Source: Botryosphaeria dothidea
Lineage: Eukaryota > Ascomycota > Dothideomycetes > Botryosphaeriales > Botryosphaeriaceae
Reading direction: 5' to 3'
Assembly (NCBI GenBank): GCA_011503125.2
Contig: WWBZ02000033.1
Span: forward strand, 4,092,001 to 4,156,000
DNA length: 64,000 nt
Positions within the stretch are counted from its first letter, which is position 1; the number at the start of each line of letters is the position of its first letter. This document shows positions 23,117 through 33,816 of the stretch, piece after piece. A program made the translations under genes and the position numbers. Below the pieces are notes generated by a model. The model did not search any database and was not told the origin of the DNA. It was given only the letters and a program-made list of their open reading frames with translations.

Positions 23117-24952
23117 ATGGGAGACGATCATGAGACCCAAGCAACTCGATTTACTACAGAGTCAGCGCATGACCAAGCCTCGCCCGCAACATGCTGTTCG
23201 CGACCAGATATAAGGGGATTCGATGGCATCTGGTGCTGTCTGAGCTGTGGTGGAGAATCTGTGGTGGAAGGACAAAATACTTCAGAATCGAGACCATCTG
23301 TAGTTCTCACTGAGGAGGGCGAAGTAGAAGATTGCCTTAAGAGGCTTCAGCAACAGGAGAGCTTTAATCTTTGGGATTCCGATGATGACCTTCCTTCCGA
23401 AGTTAATGTCTTCCTCCCCCAGGAACTCAACAAAAAGTTTGCCCGAAAGGATGGAACGTACGGATTCACACCACTCCAGTTGGACAAAAGGGAAATACGT
23501 CTCCTTGCTCTTGAATCAGGACCACTTGGAAGCCCCATCAATTGCAAAATCGTTCATACTGTATTAGGTTCGTGGAACCAACCCCGATATGAAGCTCTGT
23601 CGTATACCTGGGCCGACAGCAGTGGAGACTACAGATATTCACACATGGTGCAATGCGGCGATCAACGCATCCCTGTAACCAAAAACTGCGAGGCAGCCTT
23701 GCGACGTGTAAGGCTAGAACGGGAAACTAGAATGATTTAGATTGATCAACTGTGCATTGATCAATCCAATATCTCCGAGCGAGGACATCAAGTCGGGTTG
23801 ATGCCACATATCTATGCAAACGCAACTCAGGTCCTCATATACCTGGGTCCAGATACCGACTATGCCGGAAAGATTTTCGTGGACGCAAAAGGTTTCGCGG
23901 CAGACTCTTCAAATGGACCCCCTGTCTCCAACGCGATGCTCCACGTCCTGCGAATACCTTGGTTCACCAGAATTTGGGTTTTACAAGAGGTGGCAACTGC
24001 ACGCAAGGCGCTTGTCCTAAGCTCTAACTCATGCATCGAATGAGATACCTTCCGATCATTTGTGGACACGTGGTATACTAAGGCTCGCAATACCCAGAGG
24101 ATCAGTCGCATTGACAGGTCGAGCATAATTCCGGGAATCTTGGGACTTACGACACGACAGTTCATTTCAGCTCGTGAGCTTCTGACTCTGCTTGGACTCA
24201 CAAGCAGTTGTAGCGCTGGGGATTCAAGAGATAAAGTGTTTGCACTTTTCGGTATTGTGGTCGACGCTGACCAGCATCGCCTTTCTGCCGATTACACGAA
24301 AACTCCAGAACAAGTCTTCTTTGAGACGGCGTATTTCTTGATTCAGCAGTCCCATACGCTGGATATACTTTCATTTTGCACAAAGCGACCAATTCGTTCA
24401 ACCTCGTCTGATCTACCTTCATGGGTACCCAACTGGAGTAGGAAATGCGGACGCCCTTTAAACGACGAGATTGCCGAAGCCTCCATACACCTAAAAACTG
24501 CAAGCTATGATTGGAAACAAACGCAATTAATGGCCATTAAAGGATATCAAGGCCCCAGCCAATTTGTTGTCAACCAGAGAGGAGGGCTCACTGTTATGGG
24601 CCGTTTTGTTGCCGAGGTGACCACCACGGGCAGGCTGTCTCACTCGTTCGCGAATAAATGTCGGGGATCTTTTAGGATGTTCCAATGGGCAGCTAACACA
24701 GGAAAAGAACGGTTCCAGACTTGGCACCACAATGGATTCAGCAAGGAGAAGATACAAGAGAAGGATCAAATATGGCATTTGGATGGAGCAAACGTACTTT
24801 TTGTGCTTCGAAAGCTTAGCGATGGGTTTGTGCGGATGAGCGAATGTTGTTTGTGGGGGGTTTCTTTCACCTGTGGTATAGAGGGCTGCTTGGATTGCTC
24901 TGGCCACTCATGTTCTGCACAGCAGGCATATGTGGAAATCACGATATACTGA
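23117..24952 (+). pseudogene. HET-domain (heterokaryon incompatibility) pseudogene
   Basis: One frame runs 612 codons from ATG 23117 to 24952 and is interrupted by two stops, TAG at 23738–23740 and TGA at 24041–24043. Both replace tryptophan of conserved HET blocks. The first falls directly before IDQLCIDQ (normally preceded by Trp). The second follows the WVLQEVATARKA block. Other HET features are present: YEALSYTWAD, MPHIYANATQVLIYLG, RIPWFTRIWVLQEV, and SRDKVFALFGIVVDADQ further on. HET proteins trigger non-self recognition cell death in fungi. Each stop is one G-to-A change from TGG, and there is no frameshift, so inactivation is recent or readthrough is possible. Upstream residues (about 1–110) are unrecognised. 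Confidence 0.85.
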
Positions 24953-25664
24953 TTGCTGTTTTCAAAGATACTTTTGGGAACCAAAAGGTACCGTCGTAAA
25001 ACACAAGGGGGTATCGTAGCCGGTAATTAGCAGCAATTGCCTCTAAACAAAATCCAATCTCATGGGGAGTCGACGCATTCGTCCGCACGGGTTTGTTAAT
25101 GGAAATGTAATACACTTACGTCCGCATGAATGCTTCCACTCCCTACGATGGTTTCCCCACAAAAATTTTGTATGCCGGTCAATTTTCTTATTTTCGAGCA
25201 AATTTTTCCGAATCATTATATGAAATACAAGAGACGTCATTCTAAGCAATATATCAATGATGGAACCAAGAAGAGTTTATAGAGAGAAGGCATATGATCG
25301 AGTGCTTGAAAGTCCCCATGTGACAGCAAATCAAGGTTCAGATATAGTTGTTACAAAGGAGCCTGTCTTAGCTTCGCCGTTGCCCAAGCGTGCTTTTAGA
25401 CTCTTGAGAAAGCTCGCTGCTATGGCTACTAGTCGCCAGCACTGCGCAGAAGTGCAGACTCCGAATCCGCTGGTGCCTCCCCACCCTCTGTCCCTCCAAT
25501 GGAGAGGGACGAGAAGAGGGGGGAGAGGGGGGAAGGGCGGTTGATGCAACCGTTCCCCAATTTTCGTATTTGCGTTCGTTGTTCTCTCTCTTTCTTCATC
25601 ACTATTCACATGGCCCATGTCTCTCTATTTCCACAGGCCAAACGCGTTTGTAGTCACCTCAACG
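24953..25664. other. Intergenic between convergent genes
   Basis: Apart from palindrome copy B, no gene or motif seen. A G-rich purine run lies near 25500–25540. Confidence 0.5.
25064..25143. repeat. Palindromic element, copy B
   Basis: 80 bp. The left arm GGGGAGTCGACGCATTCGTC (continuing CGCACG) pairs with the right arm ending GAATGCTTCCACTCCC, with several mismatches. On the plus strand both arms carry GTCCGCA instead of the GTCCGGA of copies A and C. It sits 110 bp after the HET pseudogene. Confidence 0.75.
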
Positions 25665-26569
25665 TCACACCAACGGCTTGACCCAAGACAGATACCTCAA
25701 CGCTCGCTGTCCGAAGGTTTCCAGCGCCCGCTGCTCTTCAACCGCATCGACAAAAGCTCCGCGGGAGGCGTTGTCGAGCGCGTACGGCTCGCCGAGGAAG
25801 AGCCTGAGCCGGCGTTTCGGGATGGTGTGAGGGGTCGAGCAGTCGACGTAGCTTCTCTTCTCCATGCGCTTCCCGTCCCCCAGCTTGAGATTGGCGGGCG
25901 AGTCGTCGTTCTTGCCGCTGATGCTCAGGAAGCGGGCGAACGCGCCTTTCTGGCCTGTGATCTTGTAGGCGGTGTCGGAGCCTTCTGCCACATCCCAGAT
26001 GACGACGGGGTGGTTGAAGGGGCCTTCCTCGGCCTGGGGATCCCACCAGTAGACTATGTCCCCGGGCGAGAGTTTGCACCGTTCCAGGCTGGCCGTCCAG
26101 GTGTTGGCGTCTCGTTCGCGGAGATGGTGGGAGAAATTTTTGAGGCTGGTGTGGCGAGGCTGCAATGGATTTGTGGAATTAGCGTGCTGTTGGTGATAAA
26201 ATTTCCCGGGCTCCGGAGCGCGAGATGCCGGGTTTCTCTTTCCCTTTGACTTGGGATGCTGGAATCCGTCTTCGAGCATGAAGTCGGATTGTTCTGTTGG
26301 CGATGGTCTGGGGCTTGGATTGCTTGTCAACTCGGGGAACTCTGACGAGTACGCGGGACTGGACGAGTTCGCCGTCTTGTGGGGCTTGGTCTTTGTGCCC
26401 TTCCAGACGTGTGTACTCGTTGTTTGGCTGCCAGCCCTGCCAGTCTCCTGCTTCGTGCCAGGAGAGTAAGACGTACGGGGCCAAGCTTCGGTAGAATGGA
26501 TCAGATGTCTCAGAGCTTGGAGTAGAAGGAATGGGTATTTAGATTACCTTGGGCTCCTTTACTTTCCAT
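25665..26569 (-). CDS. Hypothetical protein, 2 exons
   Basis: The proposed model has exon 1 at 26548–26569 (ATG at 26569, 22 nt), an intron 26486–26547, and exon 2 at 25665–26485, giving about 280 residues. An alternative acceptor at 26515/26516 keeps the frame but makes a 32-nt intron, so I prefer the longer one. The first 110 residues are Ser/Thr/Pro-rich and probably disordered. The second half is compact and beta-rich, with a CKLSPGDIVYWWDP segment, HPVVIWDV and a conserved-looking RSYVDCSTPHT. The PGDIV…HPVVI pattern resembles small SH3-like barrels, but I cannot assign a family or function. Codon use is typical of the genes around it. Confidence 0.6.
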
Positions 26570-27854
26570 GGTCTCTGTTGATGCTTGGGGACCACTGCAG
26601 GAGTTGTAGGATCTTGACTGAATGAAAGAGAGAGAAAGAGCAAAATCTGAAAGAGAGAAAACTTTTTGGGGTTGTTTGATCGAGGAAGGCTTGCAGCTGT
26701 AATTGGCTGGTGCTGCCTCCTGCAGTGGTCCCCAAGGCTGAATCTAGTGGTTAGATTTTTGAGAGCGGAAAAGTAGCCCGTCTTAAGCTGAAAGTCGGAG
26801 AGTTGGGGAAAAAAGAGAGACGAGGCAGTCAACAGGCACTTTTAAACAGCGGTTAGGCAGCGGCCCCCAAGCCTAGTCTCCGAAGCGGCCCCCACTGAGC
26901 CCCGATCCCAGCACACGTCCGATCGTTTGCAGCGTGGTGTGGCAGCAGACGCCGCCATTCATTGGGCAGTATCATCATTAGGTTGGCCAAGTCTTCATCC
27001 ATCCATGCAGTGGTGTTGATCCACTGCGAACTATTGAATATTGACCAGATGATTGTATGGTTCTTGGAATCGGGCACATTAGATGGTTTAGCACTATTTG
27101 CTGAGGCTGTGAAGCCTTGCGCTTTTGAGAAAACGATGCAGGATGTATTATGTCTGAAAGGGACGTTGTTACATCGTATGCAGTAAGCGATGTAGGTAGG
27201 TGGGTACGTCCTGATGAATGGCATAGAGGTACAGGTGGTTCCAGTAGCTGACAGCTAGCGCTTACGATTCCAGCATGACGCAGCATTTTTCGGGGACATT
27301 TTGCCGAGGCAATGAGACTGAACAAGAAATATGCGGAAGACACAGAGTTTATCTCAATATTTCAATTTCAATATGTCCTTACCATGAGGAGTGCCGGACG
27401 TAAGTGTAATCAGAGTTCGTATACACTTACGTCCGGACGAATGCTTCCACTCCCCATAAAGTGATATTTGTTGCATGTCACTTCGATGACCGCCCGCTGA
27501 AACACCCTTTTGTAAGTCGTGTGAGAGTATTTTTTGCATCACAGTGACCTGCCAGCGAAGGCAATTATTTTCCCAGGAACGTGCTAAACATACTGCAAAC
27601 GAGACCTGTGGAATAGTGGACACACGAGAATAGTGTGAATGGGCCCAGAAGGCACCATCAATTAAAGTTATTGCTAGCGGGAACTCATATCCCCATCACC
27701 CGTCCCCTCGCATGCACCCCATGAAACGGTCATCAACCAATGATATCATGCACAACGAAAGGACCAGCCTTGACAAAGACCGCGCCAGGTATCGCTCTTC
27801 CGAAGAAGCAATAAGAAATGAGATATGATGCTCTCGCCTCTTTTTCTTTCTCCT
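26570..27854. other. Intergenic with palindrome copy C
   Basis: No gene seen between the unknown gene's start and the sugar transporter's 3' end. The only structured feature is the repeat at 27386–27455. Confidence 0.5.
27386..27455. repeat. Palindromic element, copy C (left arm shortened)
   Basis: The right arm TACACTTACGTCCGGACGAA then TGCTTCCACTCCCC is intact. The left arm matches its reverse complement but lacks an internal 11-nt block (GAAGCATTCGT). The sequence AT lies on both sides of the element. The arms also extend inward (TAAGTGTA/TACACTTA), which defines a longer consensus arm of about 34 bp. Confidence 0.78.
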
Positions 27855-29965
27855 CTACGAAGCCTTGGACTCGACGGTCTCGGTGGCGGTGGGCTTCTCG
27901 CCGATGGCGCCGAACGTGACCTTGACCTCGCCCTTCTCGATCTCGCTCGCCAGGCGGTCGAGCTTGGAGCCCTTGAGCTCCTTGTTGCTGCGCCAGGCGG
28001 GGATGCCCGAGTCGAAGACGATGTCCATCTCCTCGAGCGTCTTGCCCTTGGTCTCGGGGGCGGTGAAGAACATGTGGACGAGGGCGGCGCCGTTGAACGC
28101 GCCGAAGATCATGTACCTGGGAAGACGGACCCGTTAGATTGTGGGGAGGTTTTGTGGGGGGAAGAGGGAGAACTCACATCTTCCAGTTGATGGACCAGAG
28201 AAGCGGGGGAACGGCGAAGGCGAGGGCGCAGTTCCAGGCCCAGTTGGTGGCGGTCGAGAGGGAGACGGCCTTGGCGCGGATCTTGGCCGGGTAGATTTCA
28301 GAGGGGTAGGTCTGCGGCATGTCAGTATCAAGATGGGATTGTGCTCGAAGAGGGTGTGGATCGACTTACCCAAGAGGTCGGGCCCCAGGTGGTGGCGAAA
28401 GAAGCGACGAAGAGGTAAGAGCAGGCGATGACGGCCTTGGACGCAGACGGGTTGCCTGAGAGCACCCAGGAGATGTCGTCGAGGGTAGGGTCGGTGCGAG
28501 GGTTGGGCCGGCCGTAAGCACCCTGGACGGCACCAGAGATGAAGAGCCAGGTCATCATGAAGGCAGAGCCGACGAGCAGCGCCGGACGACGACCGAAGCG
28601 GTCGAGGTAGAGGATGGCGGGGAGGGTCAGGGCCACGTTGATGATGTACTGAATGGATGCGGTGAGGAGGGGCGAACCGACACCGGCGGCCTCCATGATA
28701 TACACAACTACCCCAATCGTTAGAAATCCGTTTTATGCATGAAATGATGGCGCAACGCTTACTATAATACATCATGATGTTCATGCCCTGGTTACGTAAG
28801 CAATGTATTAGCTGTGTAATCTCGTGTGTGGTGATGGTTGGGGAGGAAAAAAAAAAAAGGAGTGTGTTTAGGGGGGGGGGGGGGGGGGGTCGCCCCGTTT
28901 GAGAAACCATCCGTCCTCCATTCCCCGCCATTGGAAGTGCTGGTGAATGACGAGTGCGTACTCTGAATGAAGAAACAGGAGGAACAACTGTATGCAGGGG
29001 AACTGTACTTACGCAAAGCTGAGACCACATCTGGATGGACATGCCGAGAATGACACGCTTAAGCATGCGGGGAGCGACGAGGGCCTTGAAGGAAGAAACG
29101 GCCTCCTCACGCTCGAAGCGGAGAGCCTCCTCAATTTCTTGGTACTCGGCAAGGACCTTGGGGTGGTTGACATCGCCGCCGCCGTGGAGGTGGGCAAGCA
29201 CCTGGATGGCCTCCTCCCAGCGATCCTTCTTGGCGAGCCAACGCGGCGAGCGGGGAAGGAAGAACATGCCGACGAAGAGAATGGCGCCGGGGACCATCTG
29301 GATGCCCCAGGGGATACGGAATGCAGCAGTGCCTTGGTTGGGGGCCTTGGGGCCACCATCGGCGAAGGAGGAACCGTATTGGATGAAGTACTGGATCAGG
29401 ATACCCCTGGAAGAATTGTTAGGCCAGGGAGGCAAACAGTGAGCAGTAAAGAGCGAGACTTACCAAGTGATGGCCCACTGCTGGAGCGACACGACACGAC
29501 CACGGATTTCCTTGGCGGCAATCTCGGACTGGTAGACGGGAACAATGGCGGAGGCGATACCAATGGCCAAACCGGCGATAACACGGCCAACACAGAGCAT
29601 GGCGACACCATTGCAGGCGGTCTGGAAGATGGCGCCAACGATCCAGATCAGAGCGGCGACCTGGATGGCAGTGCGACGCGAGTACTTGTCGGCAATGAAG
29701 GAGGACGAGAGGGCGCCGACGAGAGAACCAGCCGGCATAGAGGCAGTGATGCCACCCTGGCGGTAGGAGGTGGGGTTGTCGAAGTAGTTCTTGTAGGCAT
29801 TGGTGCCGAGGACACCACTCATGGAGGAGATATCGAAACCGAACAGACCTCCACCGAGGGCGGCGAAGCCGCTGTGTGAGATAGTGGTCAGTGGCAAGTT
29901 AAGGGCCAAATGTTTGACATGCAGACTCACCAAATGGTGTAGATGCCATAGAAGGTCTTGACCAT
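27855..29965 (-). CDS. MFS sugar transporter (7 exons)
   Basis: Minus-strand exons, in coding order: 29931–29965, 29464–29871, 29013–29406, 28763–28787, 28370–28707, 28178–28311, 27855–28116. All splice phases agree and give about 531 residues. The protein is a typical fungal hexose transporter of the major facilitator superfamily. An N-terminal GGLFGFDISSMSGVLG helix comes first, then GRVIAGLAIGIASAIVPVYQ and EIRGRVVSLQQWAITWG. The PESPR-like motif reads PRSPRWLAKK. DRFGRRPAL and a PETKGKTLEEMD signature at the end of the last helix follow. It should act at the plasma membrane by sugar–proton symport; the exact sugar is not predictable. Exon 4 is only 25 nt. The preceding intron is 225 nt and holds a 19-base C tract on the coding strand, whereas the others are 55–61 nt. 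Confidence 0.9.
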
Positions 29966-32900
29966 CTTGGCGGTGCTGCTGAGGAAAGGCTAGGGTTGTT
30001 TGGGGAGAAGTGGACCCGGGCCGGTGACCAGACTGATGGAGGCGTGGGTGAAGGCAGCTAAGGCAGCGAAGCCGGGCCTTGGCGCAACAGGCTTTGGGTC
30101 GCGCTGGGGGTCGGATAGGCAGTAGCAAGAGAAGAAGCGAGGGGAGGAGGGGTAGAGGTTTATTTATGGGCGGTGGGCGGACGATGCCGCTCGCAAAGCA
30201 GGCTGCCCAATCGGGGCTAGCGCGGCCTGACCACCTTTTCAGCCTTTTCTTCGCCGCTCCCTCGAATCTCACCACGCGAGATTGCGCATCGGCCGCCCTA
30301 GGCCCACCGGGCGTCTCGTCGCCTATCTGCGTCCGTGAGGTGAAGAAAAAAAAACGTCGAGGCTCAGACGGCGGCGCGCTCTCTTGACTCTGCCAGCTCG
30401 CGCGTTGACGTTACCACCACTGCTGCATGCTCCGAGTAGATTAGCCGCAGTCAGGGACGGGTCCTCAGCTCTCGCACAGCGGCGGCGCAGCCCGAGCCAG
30501 ATTGGATCTGTGGGATGCGGGGGAAGGGCAGTCGGACAGGGCACAGGGTCTACGAGCGGACTGGGGGGCGTGAGGATGCACATGCTCGGACGAGCCAATG
30601 GGCGGCGGCTGGGCCTCGCGTGCGGCAGTCCAGCATGACACGAGCTCGGGCTTGTGACTGGGGAGACTTTTGGCTGGGGGCAGCGGCGGGTGCGGCCGAA
30701 ACAGGGCGCGTCTCCGCTTCTCCACACAGTTTAATCGACTTTAATCCAACTTCAGCTTCGAGCCAAGCCCACGCTGCCGGAGCAATGCAGGCCGTGTCGC
30801 CTTGGGGACACGCGCCACGGAACATGCCAATTCGTGTGAACCAGTGCGCCCCCGGAGAATTTGCTGTGTGAATTTCCTTTCGTCTGCAATGCTCCCACCA
30901 CCGCCCGCCAGGCAGACAGCGACTCGCATTCGCATCCTCGTTCCCCGTCCCGAACGATCCCAGCACCGCGACGCCGGGCCCGTGCCACGCTGGCCTCTTT
31001 GCCCGCCCCATGCTGGTCCATTTTAGAGTGCGCGACGACTCACCGCAACCAGGTTAAAAGACAACGTCGCGCCACACGCTGCGCCGACTGACCTCGCCGC
31101 CCCGCGAACGAAAGAGTATGAACGGGTGCGGTTTGCCAGTCATACTTTCCACTGACGTTCGGCGACAGCAAGCCCGCGGGAAAAAAAGAAACGCCACACT
31201 GCTACCGTTGCACCGCTGCACATTCACCGCGAAAGGGCGCCCAAAAAACGCCGCCTTCCTGCGCCAGAGTCGCGGATGCTGTCCGCTCATTGGTGGTCGG
31301 GGCGGAATGGGCGTTGGGTCGAGGCGCCGAGGAGGCGTCGTGCCTCTGAGTCGTTTTGGTTCGCGCGCCGCCCGCCCCAAGCCAACCTTGGCCCGCGTCC
31401 GGGGTTGTATTTCTGCGGCGTGCGCTGCGTGATCTCGAAGCGACGGAGCGAGAGAGAAAAAAAATGCAAAGGGAAAAACAATGCCAGCGAAGCGGGCGGG
31501 CTGGTGCGCATGTGAGCTCTGGCCGCTCTTTCCATTCGTAAGCGGACAGGCAGAAACAGGCAGCCAGGAGACAGAGCAAGAACGATGCAAGCAGGAACAA
31601 AACAATCTCTCCTGCCTGTAACACCACCACCACCCAGGCGGCCAATCAGGCCGCTGTTGCTGTGCCCGGCGCTGGAACCTCTGCGAACCTCTGCGAACCA
31701 AGCCTTTTTGCTCGCGGGCTCGCCGAGCAATGCCACAGCTCTGCCACCCGCAGCGCCAGCTGTGCCCGCCAACTCCTCCGCGCCCGTTCGCCCCAAACTC
31801 CAAGCCTTCTGAACTCTCTTCCTTCGACGCGCCCGGGATGCACTCGCCCATCATCACGCGGCTCGTGGTGATCAACCCGCCTCTTCGCCAGGTGGCCGGG
31901 TCAGAAAAGCACGCATTCTCTCGGCCGTCGGCACGATCCTTCGCCTCAACTATTGACAGTCTCGTCTTTGCCGGTCAGCATGTGAGCAGGGCAGAACGCC
32001 AGGTCGAGCTCGTCGCATCAGGCCAGGCCAGGTCAGGTTACGCTTGCCGGACTCCGAATGGGCGTCGTTGGCCGCAAACAAATAATGCCCATGAGACGCA
32101 TATATCTGCTGACCTTGAGTGATTGAATCCTCTGTAGCGTGCTTTCCACCCTCTGATAGGATCCATTCGGAGGCGTGCCCGCCGGCTTGTCTGCCTACTT
32201 GCTTCCCCGCAGCGGCACTAACGCACGTCAGGCGAAGCGGAGCGGAGGGGGTGGTCGGTCTCAAACCAGGGACCGGCTTAGTCCCAGGAATGGCAAATAT
32301 GCAGCCGGAATCCGGGGTTTGGGCAAGGGCGCGTCGATTGCTGGTTGCTGGATCCGGCGCGCGGGGAAGAGGTGGGCGGCATCACGCCCCTCGCTCTTGA
32401 TCCTTCTCTCTTGCGTGTAGGCAACGGCGCTTTCTCTGCGGCGAGCGCAAAGAGCGCATCGGCGCTGTGCCGCGCAATAGCGCAAACAGGAAAGAACAAA
32501 AGTATTCACATGCGGCACAGCAGCGAGCTGGAACAGCAGCAGCAAATGGCTGCCGTACCACCACCGCCTACCCGCCTCCCCCCTATATCATGCACAGCTC
32601 CCCAGCCAACCACGCGCGACCAACCAGCAGGGTGCGCCCGCCCCGGCCTGATAGGCCGACCGCCCGTGTGAACGCAATAACGAGCGCCGTCCAAACCCAG
32701 CTGCTCGCACCGTGTGGATGTCTGACGCAGGGATCGCCCGTCGTGCAAAAAAGTGCTTCTCTCAATCTCGACGCAGGCACGGCACGCGAGGGGCGGGCAG
32801 GCAGGCAGAGAGATGATCGCCTGCCTGTTTGCGGGGGGCACGACCGTCGCGCATTCCGCGTTCGGGGCGTGGGTGCGGCTCAAGAGAGCGTCGCATGCCG

Positions 32901-33816
32901 CGCAATCGTGCCGTTGAGTAAGTAGCAGCGGCGCCGTGTGGGGAAACGTGGAATGTGGAGAGAGTCAAGGCTTGGGCATTCCTTCGCCACCCCAGTCCGA
33001 GGGGTGTCGGCGGGCAGCGCATGCTCTCGGCCTTCCAGAACGCTCAGCGAAGATGGCCTCGACAGCTGGGCGTTTTCTTGGGAGAGAGAGACGGACAGGC
33101 CAAGCCGGCGATCACGACGCCTTCGTCATGTGTTCGACCGGCAAGTATTGAAGAAATCGCCTTCATTGCCAATTATTGCGGCAGGACGCCTGTTCGCTTT
33201 GCCAGCTCCGTCCAACTGCCTGCTTTAAGTGCTGGCGCCGAGGGAGAATGTTCAGCCTCCGCATTCGATCGGCATCTGAGTCTCGGCGAATGAGAGGACA
33301 GAGGCAGAGACTGTAAGACTTCCCCATATCACGCATTGATTCCCTCTTGTGTTACATGAACATTTCAGCTCGTAAATTGTGCTACTACCTACGCTCTGTT
33401 CCAGACTGTTCAGCCCCTCCCTAACGCGCGAGGTGCTTTTGCTTCCGTACGACGAATAGCGAAGTCCGGGCTCTCTTTTCCCTTCCCCTCAATTCAGCTT
33501 TTTGCCCGAGAGCCAGCGAGATCCAGGCCTGCCTAGCCATTCGTCTATCGCCGTTGGCCCTTTCCTTTTCTCCTTTGCTCTCAGCTCCGGCCAATTCGCC
33601 TCCTTCATCCACAACCGAAACGCCATCCCTTGATGCAAATGCTCCCCCGGTTGTAGTAATACAAACAGTAGCACCGAACTCACCGCCCCCATGCACCGCG
33701 CACGTGCCCACCAACAAAAAAAAACGGTAGGTAGCAGCAACCAGACATCCCACAACGCCTTCGCCTCTTTTATGATCCCTGCCGTGAAGAAAAAGACCTT
33801 GCAAGATAGCATTTTC
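29966..33816. other. GC-rich 3.85-kb stretch without a recognisable gene
   Basis: It lies upstream of the sugar transporter start and downstream of the nucleotidyltransferase stop. Open frames up to 273 codons exist but overlap on both strands, have no domain, and follow from the GC content. There are scattered GCGGGG/CCCCGC stretches, polypurine runs (near 31445–31475) and a small CTCTGCGAAC direct repeat near 31678. It could be an unusually long promoter or contain noncoding RNA; the sequence alone does not decide. Confidence 0.5.

Noticed and set aside
28134..29435. 433-codon minus-strand frame in the sugar transporter region
   Set aside because: It reads through introns and shifts out of the transporter frame; the seven-exon model explains the conserved parts.
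28992..29879. 295-codon plus-strand frame antisense to the sugar transporter
   Set aside because: Shadow of the transporter's exons 2 and 3; no domain.
31054..31875. 273-codon minus-strand frame in the GC-rich gap
   Set aside because: No domain, unnatural Arg/Ser/Cys-rich composition, and equally long frames on the other strand.
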